Assembly (NCBI GenBank): GCA_003117195.1
Contig: BDSI01000094.1
Location: forward strand, 1 to 64,000
Direction: 5' to 3'
DNA from: Eudorina sp. 2006-703-Eu-15
Taxonomy: Eukaryota > Chlorophyta > Chlorophyceae > Chlamydomonadales > Volvocaceae
Length of the DNA stretch: 64,000 nt
Shown piece after piece: positions 44,607 to 57,157 of this stretch; positions within the stretch are counted from its first letter, which is position 1, and the number at the start of each line of letters is the position of its first letter. Made by a program: the position numbers and the translations under genes. Below the pieces are notes generated by a model. The model saw nothing but the letters and a program-made list of their open reading frames with translations. It was not told the DNA's origin and ran no database searches.

Positions 44607-47600
44607 ATGAGCACCCCGCAAGAGCTCACTCAGGAGCCTGTCGTCCGGGCGCTGCAGCAGCATCTGCTGGCGCAGGGAGCTGTACTACCGGATAGTGTGA
44701 ACCTGCAGCAGGCCCTTGCATATGCGCAGCAGTCCGCGTCCGGCGCGGTTGCATTGCCGGAGAACGGGAGCGATGGTGGAGACACGGACTCGGACAACGA
44801 GGAGGCCGGAGCCCGGCGGTCATCCGACCGGCTCACGAAGGGCAAACAGGGAGTAGGGAAGGGCGCCAAGGATAAGTCGGGGGCTGGCCGGGCGTCGAGG
44901 CAGAAGATGAAGGATGCCGACGATGAGGATGCCGACGAGCGCGCGAAGGGCGGAAAGGCAGGGAAAGGAGGAGCTGGAACTATCAAAGACGGCCAGCCTC
45001 CCAGGAAAAAGGCGAAAGCTGAGGCGGCATCGGGGGATGCAACACAGGTGAGGTGGGGCTTCGGTCGTACAGTCGTTGGACCGTGGCGCCGACAGATGCC
45101 GTCAAGCATATCCCGCGATATCCCTCTTGGCGGGTTAGCGCTGATTGTTTCGGATTGATTGCAAGTTTGACTGCAAAGGGAGCTGGCCGAGTTTGCGGGC
45201 CCTGTCGAGTACGGGAGGTGAAGGCTCCAACGCTCCGAAACCACTCACCCTTGTAACCCGAACCATCCCGTCACCAACCCTGCGTTTGCCCTAATCAGCA
45301 CCTGATGGCGCCGTGTCATATTTGCCTAGATACTCAAATTTGGGGCTCCATCAAGAAAGCCGATTGCGCGCCCGCTGTTGAACTCCCTCAGTTTGATCCG
45401 CTCCGGAACCTGGATGTGCTGGCAGCCGCGGCACTTGCCCAAGCCAACGTGGAGCAGCCCGTCGGAGGTATCGGCGCCACAGGGTCACCCGCTGCTCCGC
45501 TGAGCGCAGAGGCAGCCGCTGCCGCTGCATCAGCTGCGGCGGCGGCGGCCGCAGCCGCGGCGGCCACCACCGGCACCGGCGTTTCTCCGAAATCCCGCGC
45601 GGCGGTCTCCGGTGGGCCATCCGCCGCGGCGGCACTTGGCGGCGCCGCAGCCGCAGCCGCCGCCAGCGCCGCCGCGGCGGCGGTGCTGCCCGTGCGAGGT
45701 CTGCCCCCGCTGGCGACAGCCGGCACAGGCTCCGCAGCGGCAGCGGCGACCGTCGGGCCGCCGCCGGGCTCCATGGCCGCGGTCGGCTCCGCCTCGGCGG
45801 CAGCCACCGGCAGCCCCTCCCACGCGTCCGCGCGTCCCGGACGGGGCACAGGCGGAGGGGCCACGCCCCCAGCAGCAGCCGGTGCCGCCCCGGCCGGTAA
45901 CGCCACCGCACCAGCTGCGGCGCCAGCTCCCGAGTCGCCTCGCCAGGCGGCGGCCGCTATTCCGGCGGGCTATCCACATACGCCACCATCAGCAGGCGCG
46001 CAGCCGCAGCTGCCACAACAGCACCAGCAGCAGGCGCAAGTCCAAGCGCAGGCCGCCCAAGTGCTGCCGGCGGCCGCCGCCATTCCCACGAAGCCGCGCT
46101 CCCGCCGGCCGCTGCCCTCGCACATCGCCACGCAGCGCCAAGCGGGGCATCCGGGGCCCGCGGGGGGCGTTGACGACCTGGGGGGAGACCGAACGGCTGC
46201 GGAGGAGGGCGGCGCTGAGGCCCTGGCGCTCGACGGCGCCGGGGAGCTGTTGGCGGACGAGACGGAGCTACAGCCTCCGACGAGCTCGCTGGTGGTGGTG
46301 CTACAGCCGCACCATGCGCTGGAGCCGTCGGGGTTGCTGCAGCCGCTGCAGGCACCCGGTCTGCTGCCCGGCGGCATCAACGCCTTCGCTGCCGCCGCCG
46401 TGCAGCCGCCGCCGCCGCAGCCCATGAGCCAGCCAGCGGCCGTGCACCACGCCGCCCCGGGGGTTCCGCTGCCCGGCCCCGGCGAGCATGACGCCGCCGC
46501 TGCCGCAGCCGTTGCCGCAGCGGCGGCCGCGGTGCCGGGGCCGCTACCGCCGGCGGCGGCGGCTCCGGGGGCAGCACCGGCAGCACCGCCCCCGGAGGCG
46601 GCGGTGCCGGGGCCGCTGATGCCGGGTATGGCGCTGGACGCCGCGGCGGCGGAGCTGGCGGCTCTCATGTCGGGAGTGATGGCGGCCGTGGACAGCCAGC
46701 AGCAGCAGCAGCAACAGCCGCACATGGTGGCAGCGGCCGGACCCGGTGTCGCACACGGGGCACACGGGGCAATGCCACTGGCGCCCGGCCTGCTGCAGCA
46801 GGGGCATCAGCATCAGCAGCAGCAGCAGGCCCCGCCGGGCACGGCGCAGCTGTCCGGCGCCGCCGCGCTCGCCATGCAGCCCGCCGGACCCGAGGACGGC
46901 GGCGCCATCCTCCAGGCGGGCGGCGCCGCCACCGCCGCCGCCCCCAACCTGGCCGCCGCGCTTGTGCCGCCGCAGGTCCGTCCCGGCGCCGACCCACATC
47001 AGCTCATCCACCCCCACCCCCACCACGCGCATCACCAGCTGCCGCCCGCGCCTGCGCTGCAAGGGACGCTCGAGGGGGACGTTTCCTTGGGGGGTTCCGG
47101 AGCCGGGGCCGGCGGCAGCGCGGCGGCGCAGTCGGCGGCGGCGCTGCCGGCCGGCGCTGGCGCCGGCGCCGGCGGACCCTCCGCGGGCGTGGGATCCCTC
47201 CCCTCCATGGACGCCCTGGTGGGGGAGCCCATGATGGTGGCGTCGCTGATTCAGGCCGCGCTGGCCAACCACGATGCGTCGCTGGGTGTGGGCCAACCCG
47301 GGGCCGGGGCGTCCGGGGGGCATGCCACCCAGCTGAGCGAGTTGCTGATGGCGGCGACGGCCGGCGGAGGCCAGCCGCTGGCGGCGGCGATGGCGGCGGT
47401 GACGGCGGCGGCGGAGGGCCTTATGGCACCGGGCGGACCCATGGGTCAGGGGCTGGGGCCCGGCGTGGCCGTCGGGCTGCCGCCGGGGACGGATCCCGCG
47501 GCGTTCGCGGCGGCAGCGGCGGCGGCGATGGCGGCGGTGACGACGGGCGCCCCGGGGGGAGGGAGGAAGCGCGGCGGCGGCCGGCGGCGCGGCGGCGGCG

Positions 47601-50600
47601 GTGCGGAGTCGGAGGGCTTTGATGAGGAGATGAGTGACGATGACGCACGCCGCAAGGAGGTAAGAGAGGCTGCATCTCGGGCCGTGCGGGAAGGGCCGGT
47701 GCTGGGGACCCCAAGCGGCGCTTCAAGGGGGCTGTGCACGCACCCTCCCCAAGGCAGCGTTGCAGCCCCGCCACCACGCCTCTCAAAGCGCCCCAGGCCG
47801 CACATCCACCTCCTCCTCCAGATCACCGCACTTGCTGCCGCTGCCACTAGGGAGCAGAGTCCCTCCCCCCCGGATCCCCGTCACAGCAGCTCAGACTCCA
47901 CGGACCACCCACATGGCCGCGTGCGGGTTCCGGAGCTCGCCCTCTGCCCAACATCCCCCGACCCATCCGACCGCCTGACTCCCCTTCTGGCTGCCTGCCT
48001 GCCCGCCTGGCTTTTCCTCCCACCCACCCAGTTTGAAATGCCCACCACTTTCCTGTTCCCAATCACCCGTCCTCCCCTGCGCCTACACCGTAACCACTCC
48101 CCGTCCGTCGCATTGCCGCCCACCCCCGCCATCACCGCCACCTCCGCCACCCCCACGGGGCGCAGCCTCGCGACCGGCGAACCCCGGCGCAGTGCCGCCG
48201 CTTCTACGAGCCCGCCATGAAGGTGACCTTCGACGAGGGCATGAAGCTGGCGGACGGCCGTATCTACGTGCCGCTGCCCTTCGTGCACCGGAACTTCGCG
48301 GAACAGCAGTTTCCGCTGCGGCTGCCCGCGGACATCATCGTCAACGGGGAGGTCATCAACGAGGGCTTCATGGTGGGGAGGGGGGGGAGGGGGCGGGCCC
48401 CGGAAAGAGGGGGGGAGGGGGCGGAGCCCGGGGATTACTGGGTGGGGGGTCCGTCCGAGGGAGAGTCGCAGGGTCGGGTCGGGCAGCGCTGATGTGCCGA
48501 TGCACTCACTCACTCACAAGGATGGATGGATGGATGGAGGGGCTCCGGTCCGCTGTGGATCCGCGGCTCTGCCCCTCACCCTGCACCCTGAACCCGCTTG
48601 CATCGTGATGGGTCCCTTTCGGACCTGTCTCCCTATACCCCCTAGCTCCTCCTCCCGCACTCGGACTAACACACTGGACGGGGACGACCGGCTGCGTGTT
48701 CCCGGCTGCTGCTCCGAAACCGCCTGGACCGTCGGTGCAGGTCAAGATCGCCCGCAGCCAGAACAAGACACGTCGCCACGGGCTGGGCAACCACTGGGTG
48801 ACCGGCCACCAACGCCTGATCAAGCACTACAAGGTGGGGCCGCCCCCCCCCGTCAGCTCCCTCCCGGACCCCTCCACCTCCACCTCTGATCACCTCACTG
48901 CCGCCCGCCTGCCTTGCCGAGAGAACTACACTGCAACCCCTCGTTACAGGCCCTGGCCAGGGCCAGGGCCCTGGCTCTGTCCCTGGCCCTGCCTCTGGCT
49001 GTGGCACCGCGTGTGATGCGGGTAGTGGTGGACCCCGACCCGCCACTGTGGCACCATCCACCCTAGCTGCTCTCCCCGACCCGCCGCTCTAGCCCGCCAC
49101 GACCACGCTAACCAATCCTTCATTCCCGGTATCCCCTCACCGGTTCGTTGGTTCCCGACACCGCCCCTAACCCTCCCGACCCTTTCGACTGTACCGATTT
49201 CTCCGGTCGACCCGTCGCTCTGACAGCGGCGCAGTTTGAATATGTCTCTCTCTTTCCTATTACCCGCCCCCCCCTGTCCGCCGACCGCCGCTCAGGACGT
49301 GCGGCTGACGGGTCTGGAGCTGGTGGAGGGCAACAAGCTGCGCATCATGCTGTCCGCCAGTGGCACCTGGGAGGAGCTGGGGGCCAATGGGGGGGCGGGG
49401 GCGCAGCAGCCGGCAGGGGCCCCGCAGGCGACCCACCCGCTGGGGCTGGGGCCGTCCGGGATGGGCGGCCTGGCGGGGGCGGGCATGCCCCACCCCTCAC
49501 TGCTGGGGCTGCCGCCGGGGGTGTACCCGCCGGGTGAGTGCGAGGCGGGGCGGGGCGCAGTGGCAGGGGACGTTGCGCTTGGGGGCAGGGAAGGGGGCAG
49601 GGAGGGAGGGAGAGGGGCAGGAAGGAGGGAAGGGAGGGAGGGAGGCAGGTCGGAGATATGGGACAGGGACATGGATAGCAGGGTGGCAGGCCGGAAGTCA
49701 GGGAGACGGGTAAGGAGGGAGGGAGGGAGGGGGGGGAGGGAGGGAGGGAGGGGGAGGGGAGGGAGGGGGAGGGGGAGGGGAGGGAGGGGGGGAGGGAGGG
49801 GCTCAGGGGTCCCCGTCGCACTCGCGGGTCGGCACCCTGCGGGAGCCATTGCGGTGTGTGGCCGCCGAAAGGGCGACATGCCCCCGAGGGCCGACTGCTT
49901 GACCCGTCGGTACGTTGCCCGGCACTGGTCCGTGGTCCGCTCCTCCCGCCCTCCCCCTCCCCCTCAACTGAAGGCTTCATGATGAAGCCCGACGGCACCG
50001 GACCCCCCGGCATGGACCACCTGTCCGCGCTGCTGGCCATGCACGCGGCCGCGGCGGCGGTGGGGCCGCTCATGGCCCCAGCGCCCGGCATGACCATGAT
50101 GCCGCAACCGCCGCAGTCAACCGGCGGCAGCGGCGGCACGCCCAACGCCGGCAGCGCGGGAGCAGCGGGGACGGCGCCGCCCAACACGTTTCTGGCGATG
50201 CTTGGCGGCGCCGCGGCCGGGGCAGCGCCCGCCGGCGCGCCGCATCTGCTCCACCCACACATGCTGGGCCTGACGAACGCGGGGCAGCACGTGAATCCAC
50301 AGCAGCAGCAGCAGCAGCCGTCCGAGCATCAGCAGCAGCAGCATCCCCAGGATGCGGAGGGCGAGTCGGCGGCGGCGGCCGCGGCCAGCGCCGGCGCCGA
50401 GGGCTCCTCCGGCGCTGAGGCGGCGGCGGCCCCTCAGCAGCAGCAGCACCACGACGGCGCGGCGTCGGCGGCCGAGGGCGGTGCAGCTGTGGGGCTGGCG
50501 GAAGGTCAGCAGGGGGGCGGCCAGGGCTCGGGGGAGGCGGCCGGTGGGGCTGGCGAGGTGCCGCAGCAACCGGGCCTGGAAGAACACCACCACCACCAGC

Positions 50601-53600
50601 AGCACCCGCACCAGCAGCAGGCCCCTTCCCATCCGCAGCACCCCGACTACAGCGGTCTGCAGCCGGGCAGCCTGACGGCGGCGCTGGGGCTACAAGACGC
50701 TGGAGATGTGGAGGCGGGGGCGGCGGAGTCCGCCGCCGCAGCCGAGGCGACACCCGGGGCCAACGGTGTGGTGGCCGGTGGGACGTCACCGGAGGGCGAC
50801 GGCGCAGCCGGCGTCGCGCAGCAGCACCAGCAGCACCAGCAGCAGCCGCAACCGCAACCCCAGGCTCCCGAGCAGTCAGCGCATCAGGACCTGTCTCAGC
50901 AGCAACAGCAGCAGCAGCAGCAGCCGCCCCAGGCGCCCCACCAGCTGCTGGAGGGGCTGCCCTGGTCGCTGGCGCCCGGTCCGCTGCCGGGCATACTGCT
51001 GCCGCACCCCTCGCTGTACCCGCACCCGCTGCTCCACGCGCACCTGCACCCCCACCTCCACCCACACCACCACCCGCACCTGCAGCAACAACACCAGCAG
51101 CAGCAACAACAACCGCTGTCAGCGGCGGGGCAGCACCCGCAGCAGCCACAACAGCCGCAGCAGCAGGAGCAGGGCGCGGGCGGCTCATCGGCAGGGACCG
51201 CAGGGCAGCAGGAGGAGGACGGGGCGACAGCGACCGGCGGCGAGGGGGACGCGGGCGGGTCGCCTGGCGGCGAGGGCGGGTCGGCCGTCAACCCCTCCTC
51301 CGTGGACAACGCGCTCGCGGTGATGCACAGCCTGATGGTGGGTCCATCGGGGTTGCAACCGCAGCCGCCGGGGGCGCAATACGGGGCAACGGCAGCGACG
51401 GCAGGCGGACCCATGGGTCACGCGGTGCATGGGTTGCCGGCCATCAGTTCCGCGGGCGCGCAGCCTCAGATGGGCGCAGCCGGCGCACAACCGCCGCCGC
51501 CGTTCTCCCTGCCGCCGGGCGCGCCGGGGGCAGTGCCGCCGAACTTCCTGCTGCCGCTGATGCAGCAGGGCCCCGCGGGGCAGGGCGCGGCGGCGGGGCA
51601 GGGGCAGGGGCAGGCGGACGGGCAGGCGGCCGTAGCCGCCGCGGCCGCGGCGGCGGCTGCCGCGGCGGCGGCGGCAGGCCATATGGGTCCCCTTGCGGCG
51701 CTGATGCCGGGGGGTATGGTGGGCGCCCCGGGGGCCTTCAACGGAGGGGACCTGGTGGCAACGGCCATCACCAACGGCCAGTGGAGCATGGACGCCCTGT
51801 CGGTGAGGGATATGAATTGGGGACCGATACGTGAGGGAGAGAGGGAGGGAGGGAGGGAGATAGGAATTTGGTAGACATCCTCAAACTGCGCTGCTGCTGC
51901 CAGAGCGACGAGCGACGGAGGGAGGGGGGGACACGTCCCCCGGCGTGGCCGGAGGCTGGCTGCGGCCTGCTTATGAAACACACACAGCACAGCAGTTGGT
52001 TTGAGTCGGGCGGGTTGCATTTCTAAACACAGCACAGCACAGAGGGGTGGTACTCTGCGTGGAGTGGAGTGGTTTTTACACGTATGTGTGTGTGCTCAGG
52101 ACATCAGGACATCAGAGGGCTATCTCCTCCCTTAACCAGACCTGGCTTCGTTCGCATCACACTGTTTCCCCCATGGCCACCCTGCCATCCGGTCACCCTG
52201 CCATCCGGTCACCCTGGCACGCCCTCCCCTCGGGCCCGGGGTCCGCTTCTGGGTTTTGGTTTTCCAAGTCAACTCCTCCCCGCCCCTCCCTGGCCCCCCG
52301 CGCCTCAGGCCATCTTCGCGGGCTCCCCAATGGCGCCGCTGCTGGGCTTCCCGCGGCCGGGGGCAGTCGCTCCGCCGCCCACCACCCTCTCCAGCGCCGC
52401 CTCGGGTGGGTCCGGAGCTCCGGATGGGGAGGGGACCGACAGGGGTGGGGCGCCGTCGGGAGGGCGCGGGGGGGGGGCCGTAGGAAGGGCGGCCTCGGGG
52501 GGTTAGGAAGGGCGCGCGGGGGGAGGGGGTTTAGGAAGGGCCCGCGGGATGCGCAGCCGCCCCTCCAGGCACCGCCCCTGTGCTGGAGGGAGGGTGCTTG
52601 GCCGAGTGGGGCAGTGCAGCCCACCCCCGGGTAATGATGGCACCGGAGCTGGGAGGAGCGCTTCCTGGACTGTTAGGGGCCGTCCGGTCCAGTCCGCGCC
52701 GTGCGTTTGTGTGTCTCGCGAGGCCGTGAAACCCTGGAGCCCAACGCAGACCAACCCAGATACCCCGATGTGGGTGGCGGTGTGTGTCCGTGTGTGGTAA
52801 AGAGAACTAAGCCGTGTGTGTCCTTGTGTGTGTGCGCCCACATACAGGCGGCAATCAGCAGTACCCCCGGCTGTACGACGGGCGCATCCACGTGCCGCTC
52901 AACCTGATCAACGCCCACTTCGCGAACGTGGAGGTGGGTGCCCCGCGTCGAGGTGGCGGCGGTGGTGGCGGTTGCGGCGGTTATGGCGGTTACGTGGTGC
53001 AAGTACGGCAGGAGCAGTTGAGGGCGGTTGGAGGTCATCCGGCCGACCAGTCGCCCGGGGCAGGCAGGCGGCTAAACTGTTGTTGACCGACCCAATCCGT
53101 TCCCTCCCGCCCTCCCTCCCTGCCCACCTTCCCTATACCCCCTCGCACCCGCCCCCCCTTCCCCCCCCGGAGCAGTTCCCGGTCAACGTACACACCAAGG
53201 TGGTCATCAACCAGGATGTCGTGGGGGAGAGCATCCAGGTGGGGCGGTGGGGGTGGTGGGGCGGTGGGGGTGGGGCGGGGTACAGGAAGTTGTTAGGCGT
53301 TTCAAGCTGCGCTGGGGTGGGGGTGGCCGAAGTGTGTACAGGTGCAGCAGCCACAAACGCGGCGGCCTTGACGTCGTCACGTGGGGCCGCTTACATCCGA
53401 TCAGCAGGACTGGACCGTGGCCACGTCGTTCGTGATCTAACCGTGATTGTCACCTGGCATAAGCCCGGTCGGTACCTAAGAGAGAGGCGCCTCACGCCCC
53501 CACGCCGAGGGGCCGACCGTGCCTACCGCGGCGGCCCGAATCCCCTCCTTCCCCTCCCCTCTCCTCCCCTCCCTTCCCCTCCCTTCCCTCCCTCCCCGGT

Positions 53601-54519
53601 GTATTGATACCGATGTACCGATGTTTCCCCTCCCTCCCTCTCGGCCATGGGTCGCCACCTCCCCACTGCCAGGCCCGTATCGTCAAGTACAAGAAGCACC
53701 GCCGGCCCAACCACTTCAACTACTGGATCACCGGGCTGCAGAAGACGCTGTCCAGGTGAGCTGTGAGGTGGGGTGGGGTGGGGGGAGGACACAGTACTGG
53801 GTGAGGGAGGATGGCGGGTTTTGAAAGCCACACACAGGAAACGACGCGCAGAGACGGGATGGGCCAGAGGCGGGATGGAATGGGCTCAGGGGGGCGGGAG
53901 CCCCGGAAGGGAACGGACCGCTGGAAGGGAACGCTGTGTGACCATTGACAGTCTGTTGTCTGCTTTGTCCTGGGATGGGATGGGATTGGGGTCGGTTCGG
54001 GTCGGAACCTGTCGGGAGGGGTTTCCACCTCATGGCTGCTGGCGCGAGGGGAGGGGGTCCGACGAGGAGAGAGGCACTGCGCCCCTTCTGGCCGGGCAGG
54101 GCAGGGCAGGGCAGGGCGCGAGGCCTGAATGCTGGCCCCGCGTGGCGGCCCCTGAACCTGTACAGCGCACCGACCGCGCTTCGCTTCGCTGCGCTTCGCT
54201 GCTGCGGCATGACGGCAGCTGCAGCGGCCCTCTCAGCTCCCGTCCTCTGCATGGCGGATGGCGGCCCTCGGCCCTCTCAGCTCCGCTCCTCCCTCGTCAG
54301 TGGCGCCCGGGCCGTGCCGCGCTGATGGGCCGCACCCCGTGACCCGATGTCGCACTCCCTGGACCCTGGTTCCGGGCTGTGGGGCCCGCATGTACGGCTC
54401 CCTCCCTCCGTCCCTCCTCGCGCCCACGTGGCAGGTACAACGACGTACGGCAAGCGGGTGTGTCGATGGAGCCGGGCAGTGCCGTGATCCGGGTCAACCT
54501 GGTGGCGGCGGGCAACTGA
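44607..54519 (+). CDS. Large protein with two B3-like DNA-binding domains and Ala/Gln-rich regions
   Basis: Eleven exons in phase: 44607-45047, 45344-47659, 48193-48372, 48741-48833, 49296-49533, 49974-51802, 52309-52405, 52848-52933, 53176-53238, 53673-53755 and 54435-54519, about 1836 aa. Residues 1-147 are acidic then Lys-rich (RKKAKAE, NLS-like). Exon 2 is poly-Ala with Gln/His tracts. Domain 1 (about 920-1045) reads DGRIYVPLPFVHRNFAEQQF ... NHWVTGHQRLIKHYK ... GLELVEGNKLRIML. Domain 2 (about 1732-1836) reads DGRIHVPLNLINAHFANVEF ... NYWITGLQKTLSRY ... VSMEPGSAVIRVNL. They align with each other and share intron positions. The layout resembles plant B3 domains, so I infer a nuclear transcription factor. 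Exon 6 is a long Gln/His-rich region, activation-domain-like. Oddity: the exon 2 acceptor AG seen in the left copy is GG here (45342-45343). Confidence 0.7.
49585..49803 (+). repeat. GGGA-rich purine tract in intron 5 of the B3-like gene
   Basis: Two long runs of GGGA/GGGGA units separated by about 75 bases of mixed sequence. The plus (coding) strand is almost pure purine, with dozens of G-triplets, so stable G-quadruplex or triplex structure is possible in DNA and in the pre-mRNA. Confidence 0.85.
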
Positions 54520-56133
54520 GCGACGGGGGGGGCCCGGGGGGCGCTGCTGCCCCTGGGGGAGGGGTCCCTGGAGGGTCTGCAGGAGGGGAGGGGCCCATGG
54601 GGAACTGAGGGGGGGCCGCTGTTAATAGGAGGCGGGTTGGTCCTCCTCACGTGGTGCAGGCGGTCCGAAGCTTTGGAGGTCTGGGCGTGTGTCCTTTTGG
54701 GTTCTTCGATTCGTTTTACGTTTCTTCTCGGGATTCATATTTGTCTTCTTCGTATTCGGTTCTTTGTCGTTCGTCGTTTCTCTATCCCAGCTCGCTCGCT
54801 CGACGACCTCTGTGGACTCACCGACACACAGACAGGTAGCGGGGGCAACAGCAGTAGCAGCACCAGGTTCCCCCGGGGGGCCCATGCGTGTGACACCATG
54901 TGGGTGGGTGGGGTGATAATGACGCCTGATGACGTACCAGGCGCTGCAGCCACTTGATCCGGCTGCAATAGGCCAGCAGGGCTGTGACAGCGGGTGTGCG
55001 GATGGCGGGGCCTTTGCCCTGGGGGGCGGGGCCTTACCGGTTTGGGGGGGAGGGGTGCGGGGGGTGCGGGGAACGGGAACGGGGGACACCTGACAGAGGG
55101 GGGCGCGGGTTTGGGGGGCGGCGATGGGGTCCCCGGGAAGGGGGGGTGGCGGTTGAGGGGGTTGCCTCAAGCCTCCAGACGAGAGGGACCTCCGGACGGG
55201 GGCAATCAGGGCTGGATTACTCCCTGTGTGTGTATGTACGTGTGTTGATAGGCGGGGCGAGATGGAGCCATGAGCCATCACCGCCACACACGCAAAGGGT
55301 GAGGACATCATATGTGCATTGCGGGAGGAGGAGCATGTGGCGGTCATGGGGGAAGACCGTGGCACCGCGGTGGGTGTTTTGTGTGCATAGAACGGGTTGT
55401 TGTTGTTTCTGCTGTCGCCTGCTGGTGTGGACGATATCTACAGGATACGGTGTATGTTGGTGCGGTGGAGCCGTCGGAGGGTGCGGGGTAGGGGGGGGGG
55501 CATCAACGGCCCGGATATGTGTGGCCGGGTATCGGGTACGGTATGTGCGACTCTATCTATGGGTTACGGCGCTGCACGCCTGCCCACAAGGCGGCATCGC
55601 GTATATTACAGCGATTGTTACCGCGATGCCATACAGGCACTGCAAGCGGCGCGTCCGGGCTCGAGTGCAGGGCGTCTGCCCCGGGTATCAGGTGCGCATC
55701 ATCCGGTCCCAATGAAGTTGCACGACCGTACTTATCATCGTGCAGGGGTGGATGGCACGAACCAATTGACCATGGCAGTCCATGGTGGCCAAATCCTGCC
55801 CTATACCACGTCGCATACCGGCCCCCATCATGGCTGGGAGAGAGAGATACATGTCCCGCCCAGATCCCACGGCTGCCCGCCGTACTATGTCATGCGGCAG
55901 CAGTCCTTGACAGTTCAAGCCTTGCTGGGCTTCCCACAGCGTACCGTCCGCGCCCGAGTCCACCCGGCAAGACCGCCAACCGGCCTTCTCGCCGCCGTCA
56001 CCGGACGCCACCTCCTCAGTATCCGGTACATGAAAGAAGCACCTCAAGAGCAACTCGATGGTGGCTCAATTAGTGACTCGTACAGTCTGTTCTCAGCCCA
56101 GCCCAGCCCAGCCCAGGCAGCCGCCCAGGGGCC
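54520..56133. other. Intergenic region between convergent B3-like and sulfiredoxin genes
   Basis: Holds the 3' ends of both genes. No further gene is recognised. Long plus-strand frames (for example 55397-56182) have no domain signature. A GCCCA run (about 56096-56115) sits just beyond the sulfiredoxin stop. Confidence 0.5.
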
Positions 56134-57157
56134 TCAAGAGGCCCCTTGGAGGTTGCGGAAGGGGCTGCTGGCCCCCAGGTAGGTGTTGATGGTGGCGGGT
56201 GACACGCGGATGAGGCGCGCGGGGATGGTGGCGCTGCCCAGCTGCGCCCATGAGGAGGGAGGAGGGAGCGGAGACGGCGACAGGCGGGGACGACTTGGGT
56301 TAGGCACGGGAGGGATGACTGGATGGCTGGAAGGGGTTTGCACAAGCCCTCCCCAGTACAGCGGCGCGAGGCGGGCCAGAGGGATGCATCGGACGCCGCG
56401 CGCCCCACCACTCGACCAGGGCAAGGTGCAGCTCACCGCCCCCCGGCAGGGCTTCGTTGGACCGCCGGGGACGATGCTGACTGACCTCAGAATGAGCGGC
56501 CCAGCGATGGCAGCCTCCGAAGGAGAAGTAGTACGAGCCCTCCGGCCGTTCAACCCAGGCCACCTCGATGGGCGTCAGGGCCACGCCCGCCTGTGGAGAT
56601 GAAGCGTGCGTCCGACGGGAAATCAGACTGCGCTTCGTCGAGGGCCGGCAAGGTTAAAACTACGTGACATCAGCGTATAGAACCTTCGTATCATTGTTAG
56701 CAACCACGATTTGAACTTGCGGCGCATCCAAGAAGGTCGGCTTCGCGAAATGAGCCTCCGAGCACCAACTGCAGCAAGTCTTCGCCGTACACCCGCCGTA
56801 TACCCGCTTACTAAGACGCCTCAGTTGTAAAGGTTACTTATAAGATTTGTGCAGAGCAAATTGTTTGCACCGAAACTCGCGGGCTTTGCTGCCCAAGAGA
56901 CAAGCCGCTCGTGGACCTCATGTCGCTTATCGGCACACCCTTCGGTCAGTCAGGACGCCATCAAGTGCTTCATAGCAGCAAAGTACCTGTATCTTTTGTT
57001 TAAAATCTTCCACCTTAGCGCGATCCACTGTGGACATGAGCGGTCGGCGAATAACTTTCATGGGCACGTCGTGGACCTCAGCCTCATCTGATACAAATAT
57101 GCTTGAGGGTAATCCATCGGGCCTAGAGTTTGTTTGGCATGCGGGTGCATCGCACAT
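56134..57157 (-). CDS. SRX1: Sulfiredoxin
   Basis: Three exons on the minus strand: 57157-56987, 56590-56486 and 56241-56134, all in phase 0, giving 127 aa. Motifs in family order: EVHDVPMKVIRRPL near residue 32, PIEVAWVERPEGSYYFSFGG, the catalytic FGGCHR with Cys84, then IPARLIRVSPATINTYLGAS at the C-terminus. Sulfiredoxin uses ATP and thiol to reduce the sulfinic form of over-oxidised 2-Cys peroxiredoxin, restoring peroxide defence. The length fits a single-domain enzyme. The start is the first ATG in exon 1 (57157); no transit peptide is visible, so either the protein is cytosolic or a 5' exon was missed. It converges with the B3-like gene. The symbol is by family only. Confidence 0.9.

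Larger units (their letters stand above)
28601..47953 (+). repeat. Right copy of the large segmental duplication
   Basis: Direct repeat of 1-19166. This copy continues into unique sequence that completes the B3-like gene, so the right edge here is probably the ancestral arrangement and the left copy is the truncated derivative. Its left edge abuts the Penelope-like element remnant. Compared with the left copy it has an extra GCGGT array, a longer TA run and a local rearrangement around 40720-40830. Confidence 0.95.

Noticed and set aside
48033..48608. 191-codon frame overlapping exon 3 of the B3-like gene
   Set aside because: Different frame from the exon that aligns with the second B3-like domain; only the conserved frame was kept.
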